Source: Cinclus cinclus (Eukaryota; Chordata; Aves; Passeriformes; Cinclidae). From it: DNA of 64,000 nucleotides. Shown here in pieces: positions 49,871 to 61,979 of this stretch; positions within the stretch are counted from its first letter, which is position 1, and each line of letters begins with the position of its first letter. Made by a program: the position numbers and the translations under genes. The stretch spans positions 133,529,392-133,593,391 of the forward strand of contig NC_085046.1 in NCBI RefSeq assembly GCF_963662255.1. Direction: 5' to 3'. The notes beneath the pieces are model-generated. The model made no database searches. It was not told the DNA's origin and saw only the letters and a program-made list of their open reading frames with translations.

Positions 49871-52800
49871 AATTAGACTAGAGCAGACTCTCTAGAAATA
49901 GGTGGAGGGGTTTTTTGAGAATAAAATGCTAAGCTAGCAAATGGAAATCAAATAGACCTGCTCATTCAAGGCAGTAGGAGCTGTGCAGATGGGATATATG
50001 CGGCATTTAAGTGCTGGCCAGTGAGTCCCCTGACATTTCTTACATGTTAGTTTAGGCTGAGTCTGAAGTGCACAAGATATAATTTGAACACTAAGTCTTT
50101 GGGGTTCTTCCTACCTAATCAAATAAGAATCAGAAATACGTATGGAAGAGAATATTTCGGCCTGTTTCTAATGCAGGTAGTCTAGAAAGCTGGTGTTACA
50201 AAAGTATTATTTTCCTGCCTCTTTTTTTCTTAACAGAAGAAAACCTTTCCCCCTGGAAACAGGATAACCCCTGTGTAATCCATGCAATTGATACTACCAT
50301 GTCTATAAATGGTATTGGAGTGTAAGTAGAAAACAGATTTTGCCAGTCAGCACAGGGCTGTATATGAGTGTAGACTACTAACTGGGTGCACATACAGGCT
50401 ATGCACTCTTGTTTGGGGAAAAAAGAAAACAAACAGCCTTGTATTTCTTTTATAGACTTTTAAATTTTAAAATATGCAAGAAATGCTCTATTACTTTCTG
50501 GGGTCAACTTTGCCATTATTCAGGTGAGAGATGCAAGCACTTTATATTATCAGAGCCTTCAGACCAGATTTAAGGGGATTTTAGGCACACAGACACCATG
50601 TTAGACCTCTGCAGAGGAGTGATTATTTTCTATTCTTTTCAAAGCTTCAGGTTGAAATCCTGAACCCAGTAAAATTGATAGAAAATTTTGTTGATTTCAG
50701 GAAAATAGGATTTCAACTTTACAGTTTCATCTTGTGCCTATGGAAGTGAATGAATAATGCCATTGATTAGGATGAGATCAAGAATGAGTCACAAACCCTC
50801 TGTAGTCACTAATGGTAAAATATAGATTATATCCTTTTACAACCTTCTAGGATCTTTTTCATGTGAACTTCAAAGAAATAATGATAAACGTATAGATAAA
50901 TAACCTTGGTAACATCTGAAGAGAACAGTTTTCTGCCCTCATGTCTATGGCAGATAACTGAGCTTTATTACTAAGCAGAATGTATATTTTGGGGGGCTGT
51001 TTGTTGGATTATTTTGTTGCTTTTTTCCTTCCTTTTTTTTTTTTTTAATGAGCCAGTAGTTGTTTACTAAAGACTAATTAGAAGAAATTTGTCAGCATTT
51101 GTGGATTTGTTTCTTTCATGATTCAGGAGATAAGCTTGCTTTGTTCTTTCTCTTTTCCTCTCCCTCTTTAATGAAGTGTTTCTTAATAACTACTGATTGA
51201 AATCTTCTGCACCCATGTTTGATGACAGTCAATTTGGGACAGAGGTCCCTTCTTACTGAATCTATTTCTGTCACGATGCATCTTGCAAACAGGTTGGTCA
51301 AAAGCTTGTGTGAGATCCAAAGTGTGTCTTTGCACATCGGTGCACCTGTGTGTGCCAGGTCAGACTGGGGTGAAGGGGCAGTGCCTCACACCCTGCAGGC
51401 TGAACCCTGGCTCACTCTGGAGGTCTCCTGCACTGCTGTGTCTTCAGGGGTCTGAAAGTCCCTACTCCAGAAGCCAAGATTCTGACGACCTGATACCTTT
51501 TCCTGAGATGCAGAAAAGTCTTTATATGACCATACCAGTGCTTGGAATTAACTCACTGTATTTGCTATGATGCTGGAATAACGAATTTCTGCAAGGAGAA
51601 ATAAACACAGATTTTGCAGGTAAAATGAAAGAGAAGGACTGGATCTTGTTTATTTGTCCAATTTGCATGTCTGGTTTTGCTTACAGCTAGTGTGACTGAC
51701 CCTTAGGTGGTCAAAGAAAAATAACATACTTCATAAGGAAAAAAAAAAATCTCTAGCCCTGATTCCATGAGCTGTACTAGTACTTGGATTTGGGGTGTTT
51801 ACTTGTTATAGGTCTTATTGGTTTATTATTCCTAATTTTCATCCAGGAATAAGTCTGTTATCCAAGAGAAATTTAGTTCAATTAAGCAACTGAGCTTTTA
51901 GTGTTTCATTATACTCAGATGCTGATCACCTTGAAATTTTAATACAACCAGCAGAGAGCTCATACTGTGACAACCCATTGACATGAATGGGCAAAAATTT
52001 TCCTCCATATTCTGTGCTGGAAGACCTGATGCACTGTCAGTGCAGGGAGAACACAGGGATTTCCCCCTGAGGTCGATGTTTGGATGAAAGGTGAGAAGCA
52101 TCTGCCTTTCACTTTGCACTTCAAGCCAAACCCGTTCTCCTGAAACACATGGAAATCAGCAGCAAAGGAGCTGAATATCTAACATGGGGCTGCCCCTGCT
52201 GCCTCCCCGATGGTGGGCTCAGCTTCTTGGCTACAAAGCGCTTCTGTTGATTATTTTTCATCAGGTCTTTCATTTTGAAAAGGCAGAAAAGAAGGGACAT
52301 TGCTTCTTTTTAACCACTGAACTTTGTTTTCCTGATAGTTTGTGCTGTTAGAGAGGTGGCTTAATGCAGATTTCAGTATTTTAATTGGGTGCAGCAACAA
52401 CATAAAAATCTACTTTTCTTCCTGCATAATGCAAGACTGATTTGCAGGGTAAATGAAATTGGTTTACGTTAAGTTGGAAGTTTTATTAATAGTGAACAAG
52501 TTACTGTGGAGTACTGAAATTGTCTACATCCTCAGACTCCACAGAGCAAATACAGGAAGTCATCTGTAGATATAGCTGGCAATCAGGCAGAGTCCCAGCA
52601 GGTTGCATATGTATCTTCTCAATTTCTCAAATAATGTAGACATAACATGAAAGACTACCTCAAAAATCTCTTTATAACATCTTCTGCCTTAGTGCTGCTA
52701 CCTCTAGTTTGTGGGCAGATTCCTTTTCTTCAGCAGCTCCAGCCCCAGATCTCTTGTCCCATTCCTCACCTCACAAGTGTATTGAAATATCCATGCTTTC

Positions 52801-53764
52801 AATAACTGCTGTCTCCCTTTGGGCACTAGTGGTGGGGCATCTCCAGCAGATGTGGGGATCCTCACAGCCTTGCTGTGGCTCTGCACACAAGCAACCTCTC
52901 CAGTCACTGTTTCTTGCTGTGAGCATTCCCCATTTGAGCCTTTGCTTCCTCGTAGGTACAACCTGAAATACCAGCTGACAGGTGCAAGTTTTGTGGCTCT
53001 CCTGCTCCTTGGAGCAGGCTAACATAGGCAGGGATTCTGCTTACAGAGTGCTGGTTGCCATCCACTGTAGCTGTTCCCTGTTATGAGACATGAAGAGTGA
53101 CAGATTTCTGCCCATGTAGATGATACCAGCTATTTTTACAATGAGTTTTTACATTATGGTTTTGTATTTGTTAATAACTGATGTTCACCTAATTTAGATT
53201 AGGCTGTTTTGATTTCTCATTTGACCTAAATTGTAGCAACAGCAGTAGTACTGACATGCACTATGGTTAAACCCTGAAGGCACATGAATGCTCAATAAGA
53301 ATATGATTTTCCTTTCACATTTCCAGGGTTTGAACTCTCTCTCATAGCATGCTTCTTTCTCTTAGGTCATGCCAGGTTATTCCTGATGCTGCTTCCTGAC
53401 TTAAAATCACTTGTCTGTGATTTTAACTATAATGCTTTGCTGTAGTTCATCAGAGTAATTGTTATTTCAGAAGAATCATGTTGCTCCACATTAGTAATTT
53501 AGAATGTATTGGAGAAACATAAGCTTATGTGTATGCATTTATATTTTAAACTCTTCAAAATTAATGTAGGAAAAAAAAAACCCCTGAAAAAATAGTGTTT
53601 TGTGAAAGGCACAGAGAGTTAGTCATCAGAAGAAGTTACCACATTTTTCACTCTGGAAATAAACAGGTACATGAGGGCCAAACAACTTACCAGAAAAAAA
53701 AGATGTGTATCATCATATGAAGTGCCTTCAGGTAACATAGGTTCTGATCAAAAAAGGGATGAAC
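49871..53764. other. OXR1 downstream intron, no feature assigned
   Basis: This is mostly AT-rich unique sequence. A GC-richer patch at about 52700-53030 has overlapping frames on both strands and an AG-like acceptor (TTCCTCGTAG), but no domain and no matching donor. I do not call an exon. Confidence 0.5.
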
Positions 53765-54597
53765 ACTTAAGGAATCAATTTGATTCTTGGCAAAGAGACC
53801 TTGACAAATCAGAAGACTGGACAAGACCAACCATATGAAGTTCAGCAAGGGACAGTACCAGATTCTGCACCTGGGATGGAGCGACCATGGATGTATGGAC
53901 AGACAGAATGAGATGCTGGAAAGCAGTGCCATGGAAAGGGCCCTGGGCCATGGAAAGTTGGATACAAGTCAGCAGTGCCCTGGCAGCCAGGAGGGCCAAG
54001 TGTGTCCTGGGGACATCAGGCACAGCATCACCAGCCAGGCAAGGGAGGGGTTGTCCTTCTCTGCTCTGAGCTGGGGTGGGCTCACCTTGAGGGCTGCGGG
54101 CAGTTCTGGGTGCCACAGTATGAACGATTACAGTGTCCAAGGGAGGGCAACAAAGATGCTGAAGGGCCTTGTGACCCTGTATGAGAAGAGGCTGAGGTCA
54201 CTTTGTCTGTTCAGCCTGGAGGAGACTGAGGAGAGAACTTATCACAATCTACAATTTACTCGTGAGGGGAAGAGGAGGAGCAGGTACCAATACTTCACTC
54301 TTGTAACCAGTGACAGCGACAGGACTCATGGAAATGGCATGCAGCTGAGCCAGGGGAGGTTGAGGTTGGATAACAGGAAGAGGTTCTTCACTCAGAGCAT
54401 GGTTGGGCACTGGAGCAAGCTCCCTGGCAAGTGGCCACAGCACCAAGCCCAACAGAGTTCAAGAAGTGTTTGGACAAGGCTGTGACCATGTATTTGCACA
54501 TGACATGACTCTTGGGGCTGTCCTGTGCAGGACTAAGGGTTGGACTCTGTGATCCTGGTAGATCTCTTCCAGCTCAGGATATTTATGATTCTATTAT
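53765..54597 (+). mobile_element. CR1 LINE copy, ORF2 C-terminus and 3' UTR
   Basis: The 216-codon open frame at 53835-54485 is not a host gene. It begins MKFSKGQYQILHLG, the counterpart of the CR1 ORF2 segment MKFNKGKCxVLHLG, and later has MLESSAMERALG and GRATKMLKGLVTLYEKRLRS, matching LLESSxAEKDLG and RRATKMIxGLEHLxYEERLRE. Downstream the CR1 3' UTR follows (AACAGAGTTCAAGAAGTGTTTGGACAAGG, CTTGGGGCTGTCCTGTGCAGG, GGTTGGACTCTGTGATCCTGG), ending at GATTCTATTAT near 54597, the CR1 terminal octamer region. It is 5' truncated just upstream of 53765. Several local frameshifts against the family frame mean the long frame is partly out of phase. Confidence 0.94.
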
Positions 54598-57500
54598 TTC
54601 ATTATCATATGTAATTCTTCCAAATTTCTTTATGACTACATCTTTTCCAACTTCTACTCTTTGCTTCTGGTATAAGCTGGTAAATCCTAGTTAGGAAGGA
54701 GTGTATTCTGGTGTTGTCTGCTTGCCTCCAGAAGGCAAAGAAAAGTCAGTGCAGAGTCAAGGCACATGCATATAGCAAAAATTAGTTCAGATCAGCTGTG
54801 CAAGAATCTGAGCATAATTCAATCCAAATTTGGTAAGTGTACAAATAAGTCACTCTTCAAGTAGCATTCACACACACCTGTGCTTTAGTGAGCAAGGCAC
54901 AGGTCAGAACTAGAGCACTCACGCTGGGTCCCATTCCTCCCCTCATTCTCCTTCAGCTACCTTGTAGCCATCCCTTCCAATGTGGATCCCAGCGCCCTAA
55001 GCTGGTGGCTGGTCCCCTCCCTGTGTCCAGGAGAAGGAGGGGCTGGCTGGAGGGTGGCTCATCAGGAGGTACCTAGGGCTTCAGTGTCAGCTCTTCATGC
55101 CTTACCTGCAGCTGCTGGGCCACCACTGCCAGCACAGCCATGTTCAAAGGAAACTGCTGCACTGAAAGGGCTTGTGGCTCACAGAAATAACGTGCTACTT
55201 CATACTGGACTCAGAGGAATGACCTTTTTGTTTCTAACGGAAAAAAGAAACAGGACAGCACAATATTTCGTGGTAGGTTTACACTGTAGGATGCAAAGCT
55301 TTTAATTATTTTTTTACAAGATAATTTATTTTAACTTAAAAGGGAGAACTGTGTGATAAACTTCAGAGATTTGCATTTTATTTATCATTCATTGTAAGTG
55401 AGCAGGAGAGCTACACATTCCTCTTCTGTAAAATTGCAAGGTAGTGCCTGTCTTTAAAATCAGGGGCCTTTTTGGATGACAGATGATAATGTTACATGTC
55501 TCATTACAAAGCTGAACTGTGCTTTATGGCTATTTCCAAATATTGCGGATAATTTTAGTGTTCTACAAAATATGCCTGAACATGCTTTATCCTTAAAAAA
55601 ATGGGAAATCATTCAATATGGGCTTGCAAAAGCAGATTGCAGCTTGGCCTGCCAAAGAGTTAGCTAACAACAACAATTTTAATGGTCTGCTAATAATGAT
55701 CAAGCAACACTGTGATGGATTTATTACTGTAGAGTTTTTTGATTGCTAAAGAAAATGGGACATCAGTTTAATGCTGATAATTCAATTCAAATTTCCTTTT
55801 TATTTTTCATCTGGCTCAGCATTTGTTGCATTTCAAAGATACAAAATTAATTCTCTACCAATAACTGTGTATATTTAGAAGAAAATTTATTTTTACATTG
55901 GTTCTTACAGAAAGGAATACTAACTTTGCTGATAAATGAAATCGCTTATGAATTCCAAAATGTATATTCCCTCATGTGATTTTTAAAATGGATGTGAAAG
56001 TTCTAATTCCTAGAAATAAAAAAAAAAACCAGTAATATAAGTTTTTCATGTGAAAAAATGCTTTTTATTTTTCTTTGAGATGTACAGTTAGGTAAATGTC
56101 TCACTAACTTCAGCAGGGATAATAGCAAGTCAGCTCTGTTATTCTAGTTGCAGATCTGTGTATGTGCATTCACAAAGCTATGTAAAAATGTTCTAGTGAA
56201 TTTATTTGGGTTGCATGATTAAATAAAAGGTGGAACTTTGACCTTGCTGTGAAAATGAAAATCTGTTTTCTGATTAGTAGTTCTCAGAAGCTTGTCAAAG
56301 CTGTGGAGAAGGAATTATGGCTGATTAATGAACTTGCACTTGATTCACTTATGCGTCTGATGCAGGAAGGTGTGGGCAGGACATGTACTGCCTGTGGCTA
56401 GAGCAACCAGAGCTATTGCATGATTGTGGAAATTACTCAGCTGTAAGGAGTGGGAATGAATGTAACACATTCTTTTTGTATGCATAATTTGCCATCTCTC
56501 CTCATTCATGGCACTGTGACCATGCAGACCATGATGCTGCTTTAGCTTGATCTTTAGCTCAGAGTTGACTGCAGACTGATGTGCTGAGATATTAAAACTC
56601 CACTGACTGTAGAAGCCTTTTTGAAACATGAACTCCACAAAAGGATATTGCACTTTTTGTAAATTTACTTTCCTTGAACAGGTTGACTTTTATGGTTTCA
56701 GTTTCCGTAGGCACCTAAATTCTCCCTAAATTTGGGGAGAACAGGATCCTTTGCACAGAGCATGCAAAGAGGAAATACATATTGTATATGGACTTAGTGT
56801 CTTAGTTTTTCAAACTTGTTCTTGTTACTTCCTATATGTATCAGACATGAAAACCAGATGACAAGAATGAAATTTAGAATATCAAAACATGAACAAATAG
56901 AGTATGTACCTACAAAAGAAGTCCATTTAAATATGCTAGATTGATTAGATCTGATATAATTGTCAATCAGTCCTTTCCAACCCCAAAGAATATGATGTTT
57001 GCTGGAACACACAGCAGAGTTGCAAAGCAAGGCTATTCCCTCCTTCTTTAGATACTTAATTTTTAACTGCCTTTGCTGGATATACCCTGCCTTTGGAGAT
57101 TATGCTTTGTCTGAGACCATCCACATCTATATACATTAACATGCAACAATTTATGGACTTTGGAAATACACATCCAAAAAAACAAAGTTTCTATAAATCT
57201 CTCATTCAACCAACCACTTTCTTGTTCAGGTATGTGTTCTGAAGACCTGTTAGAGATCTCTTTTCAAGTACCTTGAGCCCACTTGGTATCTTGCAGTAAA
57301 GGAAACATTTTCTTGCTTCCAAGCCCACTTTATATGTGATTCTCTGTTTTGTATGTGATTCATCACCAATACCAAGATCAGCCTCTTGTCCTCTACAAAA
57401 CTCCCACCTTTCCCCCAAAGAAACAACATGGTTCTGGCAGCAATATTTGCTCCTATGAGTAGCAAAGGAGCCATCCAAAGAAAACCAACCATACTCTGTA

Positions 57501-59040
57501 ATTTTCCATCAGCCTCCAAACAATAAGAGGAGCCTCCTAATGGATCTCTCAGAGGCCCCTGGCCACAGCCTTGCCAAGTATGCACGTCCAGTGCACATCA
57601 TCTGTCCCAGCTCAAACCCAGGCTCTGCTAGGGCTGGCTTTTGAGATAGTCCAATGCTAACTGAGCAAACTTTGATTTGTCTGTGCAGCATACAGTGAAA
57701 AACTACCTGAACCAAAACTGACTCGAGGTGAAAAGTTTAGGCCATTTCATTTTTTTCTGAACCCTCCTACACATGAAAGTTTGTGAGCCCTGAGGCAGCA
57801 CAGGTTTGTGGGTCACTACATGGGAGTGACCTAAGGCATTCCCATGCCAACTTTTTATCCCAAGGTGCCAGCGAGTATCCAGTGCAGAGTGCTGCAGAGG
57901 ATCAGTAGTCCTGAGGTCTTAGTGAACCCCTTATGCCTGTTAAGACTTTCTTCCAGCACTTTTGAGTGCACCCAAGCTTATGGATTGTGTGATGCCCGGG
58001 ATCTGGGCATGTGGGTGAAGATGTAGACATTAAATAGGTGTGAATGGGACAGCTGGGGATAACCTGGAGACAAAAAATAGTAAAAGACAGTTTACAAAGC
58101 TAGACCAAATGTGGACAGATAGTCAGAAATTACAAAATGTCATTGAGGTAATTTTGTTGATGTAGTTGGTTTTGTTTTGGCTTCTTTGCCTGAAGAATAC
58201 TGGAGGAACAGAAAGGATCAGAGCTGATCTAGCTGTTTTAGCTGTTCCCAGATGGTGGCTGGCATTTTAGGGACATTCTCAACTGGCATACTTCAGACTA
58301 CTGATGTGGTTACTATGGACTGTGGCTTTGATGAACCAGGCTTAGAACAGCAGGGATTCAACTGACTGTAGATGTGATTTAGAATTGAACCCTATTTTTG
58401 CTAAGTGTCTAACCATACTTAATTTCTATAAAAGTAATTGTGAAAACTGTAGATTTCTTTGGGACTACACTTAACTGTTTCGGGAACAATTCTGGTATTT
58501 CAGAGTTTTATACAGAAATTTTATCTGCTATATAAAGCTATGCAGCTTTGAATTAAAAAAAATAAAGAAAAAGTGAGAACTAGAATTAATTATTTCCAGA
58601 ATTCCATATATTACAGAAGATTAGCAAAACAGTTTAGTACTGAAAATATTTTATTATTATAATTTGAAACAATCTGCTATAGGGGAAAAAGATTAAAAGA
58701 TGGATATATATAAATGTATAATGTCACCATAAATTATTGTAACATCCAGCTATAAATGATACCTGAAATATGAAAGATCTTAGCAAAATATTGAAGAATT
58801 ATTTGAGTTTTTTCATTACAAGTAGCAATGCAAGTAACATTTCTCATAAATGTTTTCCTCCTTTGCCACAAGGAAATGTTTATTTTATTCCCTAAACAAA
58901 TTTGATGCACTTCATATGTTTCATTATTTAGTTCCATTCCAACATGTGCAATTTTCCTTTAAAATTATTGTGATATCTGTATACTTTATATTTACTGGAC
59001 ATTTGCAGTCCAGGCTAGTCTGTGACAGATTAGTCTTAGT
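54598..59040. other. OXR1 downstream intron, no feature assigned
   Basis: The stretch has a GC-richer segment at about 54890-55200 and is otherwise AT-rich. Frames at 56345-56653 and 57250-57585 (- strand) are about 100 codons with no domain. I saw no transposon text. Confidence 0.5.
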
Positions 59041-59112
59041 CTTAGAATCATAAAACCATAGAATAGTTTGGGGTGGAGGGGACCTTTAAACATCCAATGC
59101 CCTTCATCTTGA
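59041..59112 (-). mobile_element. Short CR1 3'-end fragment
   Basis: The + strand reads TTAGAATCATAAAACCATAGAATAGTTTGGGGTGGAGGGGACCTTTAAA, the complement of a CR1 terminal region, then loses similarity after GAGCAGCAGG. Only about 70 bp survive. Confidence 0.9.
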
Positions 59113-61224
59113 GCAGCAGGTTAAAGTGTGAGCTTGATGCTGTCTATTAGAAAAAACTGTTAGCAATGACAGAATTATCAAATGTGAAATCTTAACTGAA
59201 TGGAAGTGTTGGCTTGAAACTATTCCTCAAAAAAACAGCAAGAGCCAAAAAAATAACTTCATTATATACTTTCAGACAGGTCCAATGTTCTAACATAAAG
59301 TTTCAACTAGAATTGTCTTTTCCTCATTCCATTCCATATCAAAGTACTACATTTTCATGGAAGAATTATTCAATTTACCTTCAAAGGATTAAAATATATC
59401 ATAAGTTTTATTAAAATACCTTTATTAAAGAAAAACTTTTGTAGTCTACTGAATCATCAAGAATGAGGATGTCAGTTTTGTAAATATGAATTAAGGATTG
59501 CATTGCTACTGGAAACTTTGCAAGTAGTTGCAAACATATTATCTCCTTATAAAATATAGTTTTAATTTAGTACATAACTAGAAAAGTTGTATTTGTGGCT
59601 ATGAATTCCTCACCTCTACAAAGATTCATTACAAGTCACTATTCTTATGTTTTGCTTTCTACAATCCTAGGACATTTGGATTTGATCAGAATGTCATCAC
59701 TGCCACATTCTGCCATAGTAGGAAGATTGGAGTTGAGTTTTAATATCGTAGGCTTGGCTAGTTAATGAAATAGATGCATTTACTGGAATATGCACTTGAG
59801 ATTCTCTTGAAAGGAATCCCAGATCTAAAATTTCCAAGACAAGTTGTAATATTTCCACCCAGAAGACCAAACCTACCATCTGTGAAGCTGAAATGCAGAT
59901 CTGTAGTACACAGACCAAGATAATGTACAAAATGTGCATATTGGCAAAAGTCTGATGAGGGAAATCTGGGGTTGGGTCGGATAACAAACTAGTACTCACC
60001 TTAGTGCTGAGAAATTCTTGTGAAGTTCCTCCACTGCTGGCAGCTTTTGGCTTGGATTTTCAAATGGCTCCAACATCTGGCTCCCTTGTGAATTTTAAAT
60101 GTGCTTTGCTTAAACTGACTTTGTCCTGATGGGAATTCCTTTTAGCATTAATATTGTACCCACAAAGCATTTTTAGTCAAAACTTACAGCTTGTATCCAG
60201 AGTACTCAGAAGTCACCATCAGCACAGAGTAACATGAGCTGCTCTTACTCCTTGAGTGTAGGTTCTGATGCACTGCATCATTTGTTATAGGAAAACAATT
60301 CTGATATCTTTGAATCACCTTTAATAAAAAGGAGAAGCAATTTAAAATTAATGCAGTCTTCTCCTTCAACACAAACTCAAATTCAGGGGTTGAAAAGTTA
60401 TGAAAAATGTTGCTTTTTGCTCTTATTTAAGATCATAATTGATAGAGAGGGACCATAACTCCTATTTTTAAATCTGCTTTCCTTGCCTAGTTCTGCATAT
60501 CCTTTATCCTCTATTGATATGGCATAAATAAATTTTTAAGGAAGAAAAGTTTACATAGAGAAAGCAACTACATTCTCTTACATCTCCTCTGTAGGCATAT
60601 AGGTGCAGTGCAAAAATTGAAGGGAAATAGCAATAGAAGTGCCACCTCCAAATTCAAACTGCACTGAAGAGTCTCTCTCTAGAAGGTAAAAGGGACTGGA
60701 GGAGAGTAGGGAGAAATCACTACTCTTGTCAAAAGCCCTTCTGACATTTAAAATCTTTATTTACTGGTAAAATTTTTGGAAGAAGTAGCAGATACAGCTT
60801 GTGATGGAAGTTTCTTTATGCCAGTATGATAATTGTCAGGAGATACAACTTTGAAGACTCAGAAGTTCTCAGTGTTCTGTCTCTCCTGAAGGATCTGCCT
60901 CTGGTAGACCAAGAGGTTCTACAGAAACAAAGTGAAACCAGAATTTTAGGGTTCAGACTGGTGCATCCAAGTTGAGTCAGAGATGATCTTCAGCTCCTGC
61001 CTATAAGTTTGGCAGGAATATTTCTCTGCACCTTTTACTAAGGAAATTACAGAGCACTCTTTCAGAAGCATAGTAAAATGAGAACACTGTGTCTTTAGAA
61101 AACACACTTGGATAAATTTTTGCTACCTTAAAGCCAAGTGGAGAACAAATATATAACCTCTGTTTTAAAATGTGTGGTGGGTTGGGGGTTTTTTGGTGTG
61201 TGCCTTCATGTGTTACCCTCATTC
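59113..61224. other. OXR1 downstream intron, no feature assigned
   Basis: This is AT-rich sequence with short frames only. No repeat family was recognised. Confidence 0.5.
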
Positions 61225-61979
61225 ATGGCATCATGGAAATATTGTGGGATGAGTCACATAACTGGAATGCTGCAATGGATGGCTATTAATTCCTCAGAAG
61301 GGACAGACAAGCAAAGGGAGGTGCTGGGGTAGCCCTCTATGCCAGGAGTGTTCTGATTGTGCAGAGCTTAATGATGGTGAGGATATGGTTGAGTGTTTCT
61401 GGTTAAGAACTGGGGGAAGGCCAACAAGGCAGGTATCATGGTGGGAGTCTGCTTTGGACTCCCAACCAGGATAAAGACACAAAATAAAAATTCTATAAAC
61501 ATTCTCATATTCACTTTCCCTTGTTGTCATGGGGGACTTCAACTTACCAGATTTCTGCTGGAAATACAACACAGCAGAGAGGATAAAAACTGGAGGTGAA
61601 GGGTTTGGAGCACAGGTCTTATGAGGAACAGCGGCTAAGGGAGCTGGGGTTGTTTAGCCTTGAGGAAAGAAGGCTCAGGGGAGACCTTATTGCCCTCTAC
61701 AACTATCTGAAAGGAGGTTGTGGCCTCAAGTTCCACCACAGGAGGTTTAAAATGGATATTTGAAAAAATTCCTTCACTGAAAGGTTGTCAAGCATTGGAT
61801 CAAGCTGTGCAGAGAAGTGTTGGAGTCCCTGTCCTTGGAGGTATTTAAGACATGCAGCTGTGCCACTTGGGGACATGGTTTAGTGGTAGATTTGGCAGTA
61901 CTGGGTTAACAGTTGGACTTGATGACCTTAAAGGTCTATTTCAGCCTAAACCATACTATGATCCTGTAATTCTATGATT
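61225..61979 (+). mobile_element. CR1 LINE copy: endonuclease-domain piece fused to 3' end by internal deletion
   Basis: The first part (about 61225-61588) encodes the CR1 ORF2 apurinic-endonuclease domain across shifted frames: WDESHNWNAAMDGY, LRRDRQ, GVALYARSVL, GKANKAGIMVGVCF and then MGDFNLPDFCWKYNTAE, with the GDFN catalytic-site motif at 61532-61543. A stop interrupts it after MDGY, and frameshifts follow. From about 61590 the sequence jumps to the CR1 3' region (GAAGGGTTTGGAGCACAGGTCTTATGAGGAACAG, CTACAACTATCTGAAAGGAGGTTGT, GGTTTAGTGGTAGATTTGGCAGT, GTTGGACTTGATGACCTTAAAGGTC) and ends at GTAATTCTATGATT. The whole reverse-transcriptase region is absent, and a second, smaller gap lies after AGGAGGTTGT. 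Confidence 0.95.

Noticed and set aside
52700..53030. Possible exon after TTCCTCGTAG with frame RYNLKYQLTGA
   Set aside because: No consistent donor, no known OXR1 segment and overlapping frames on both strands.
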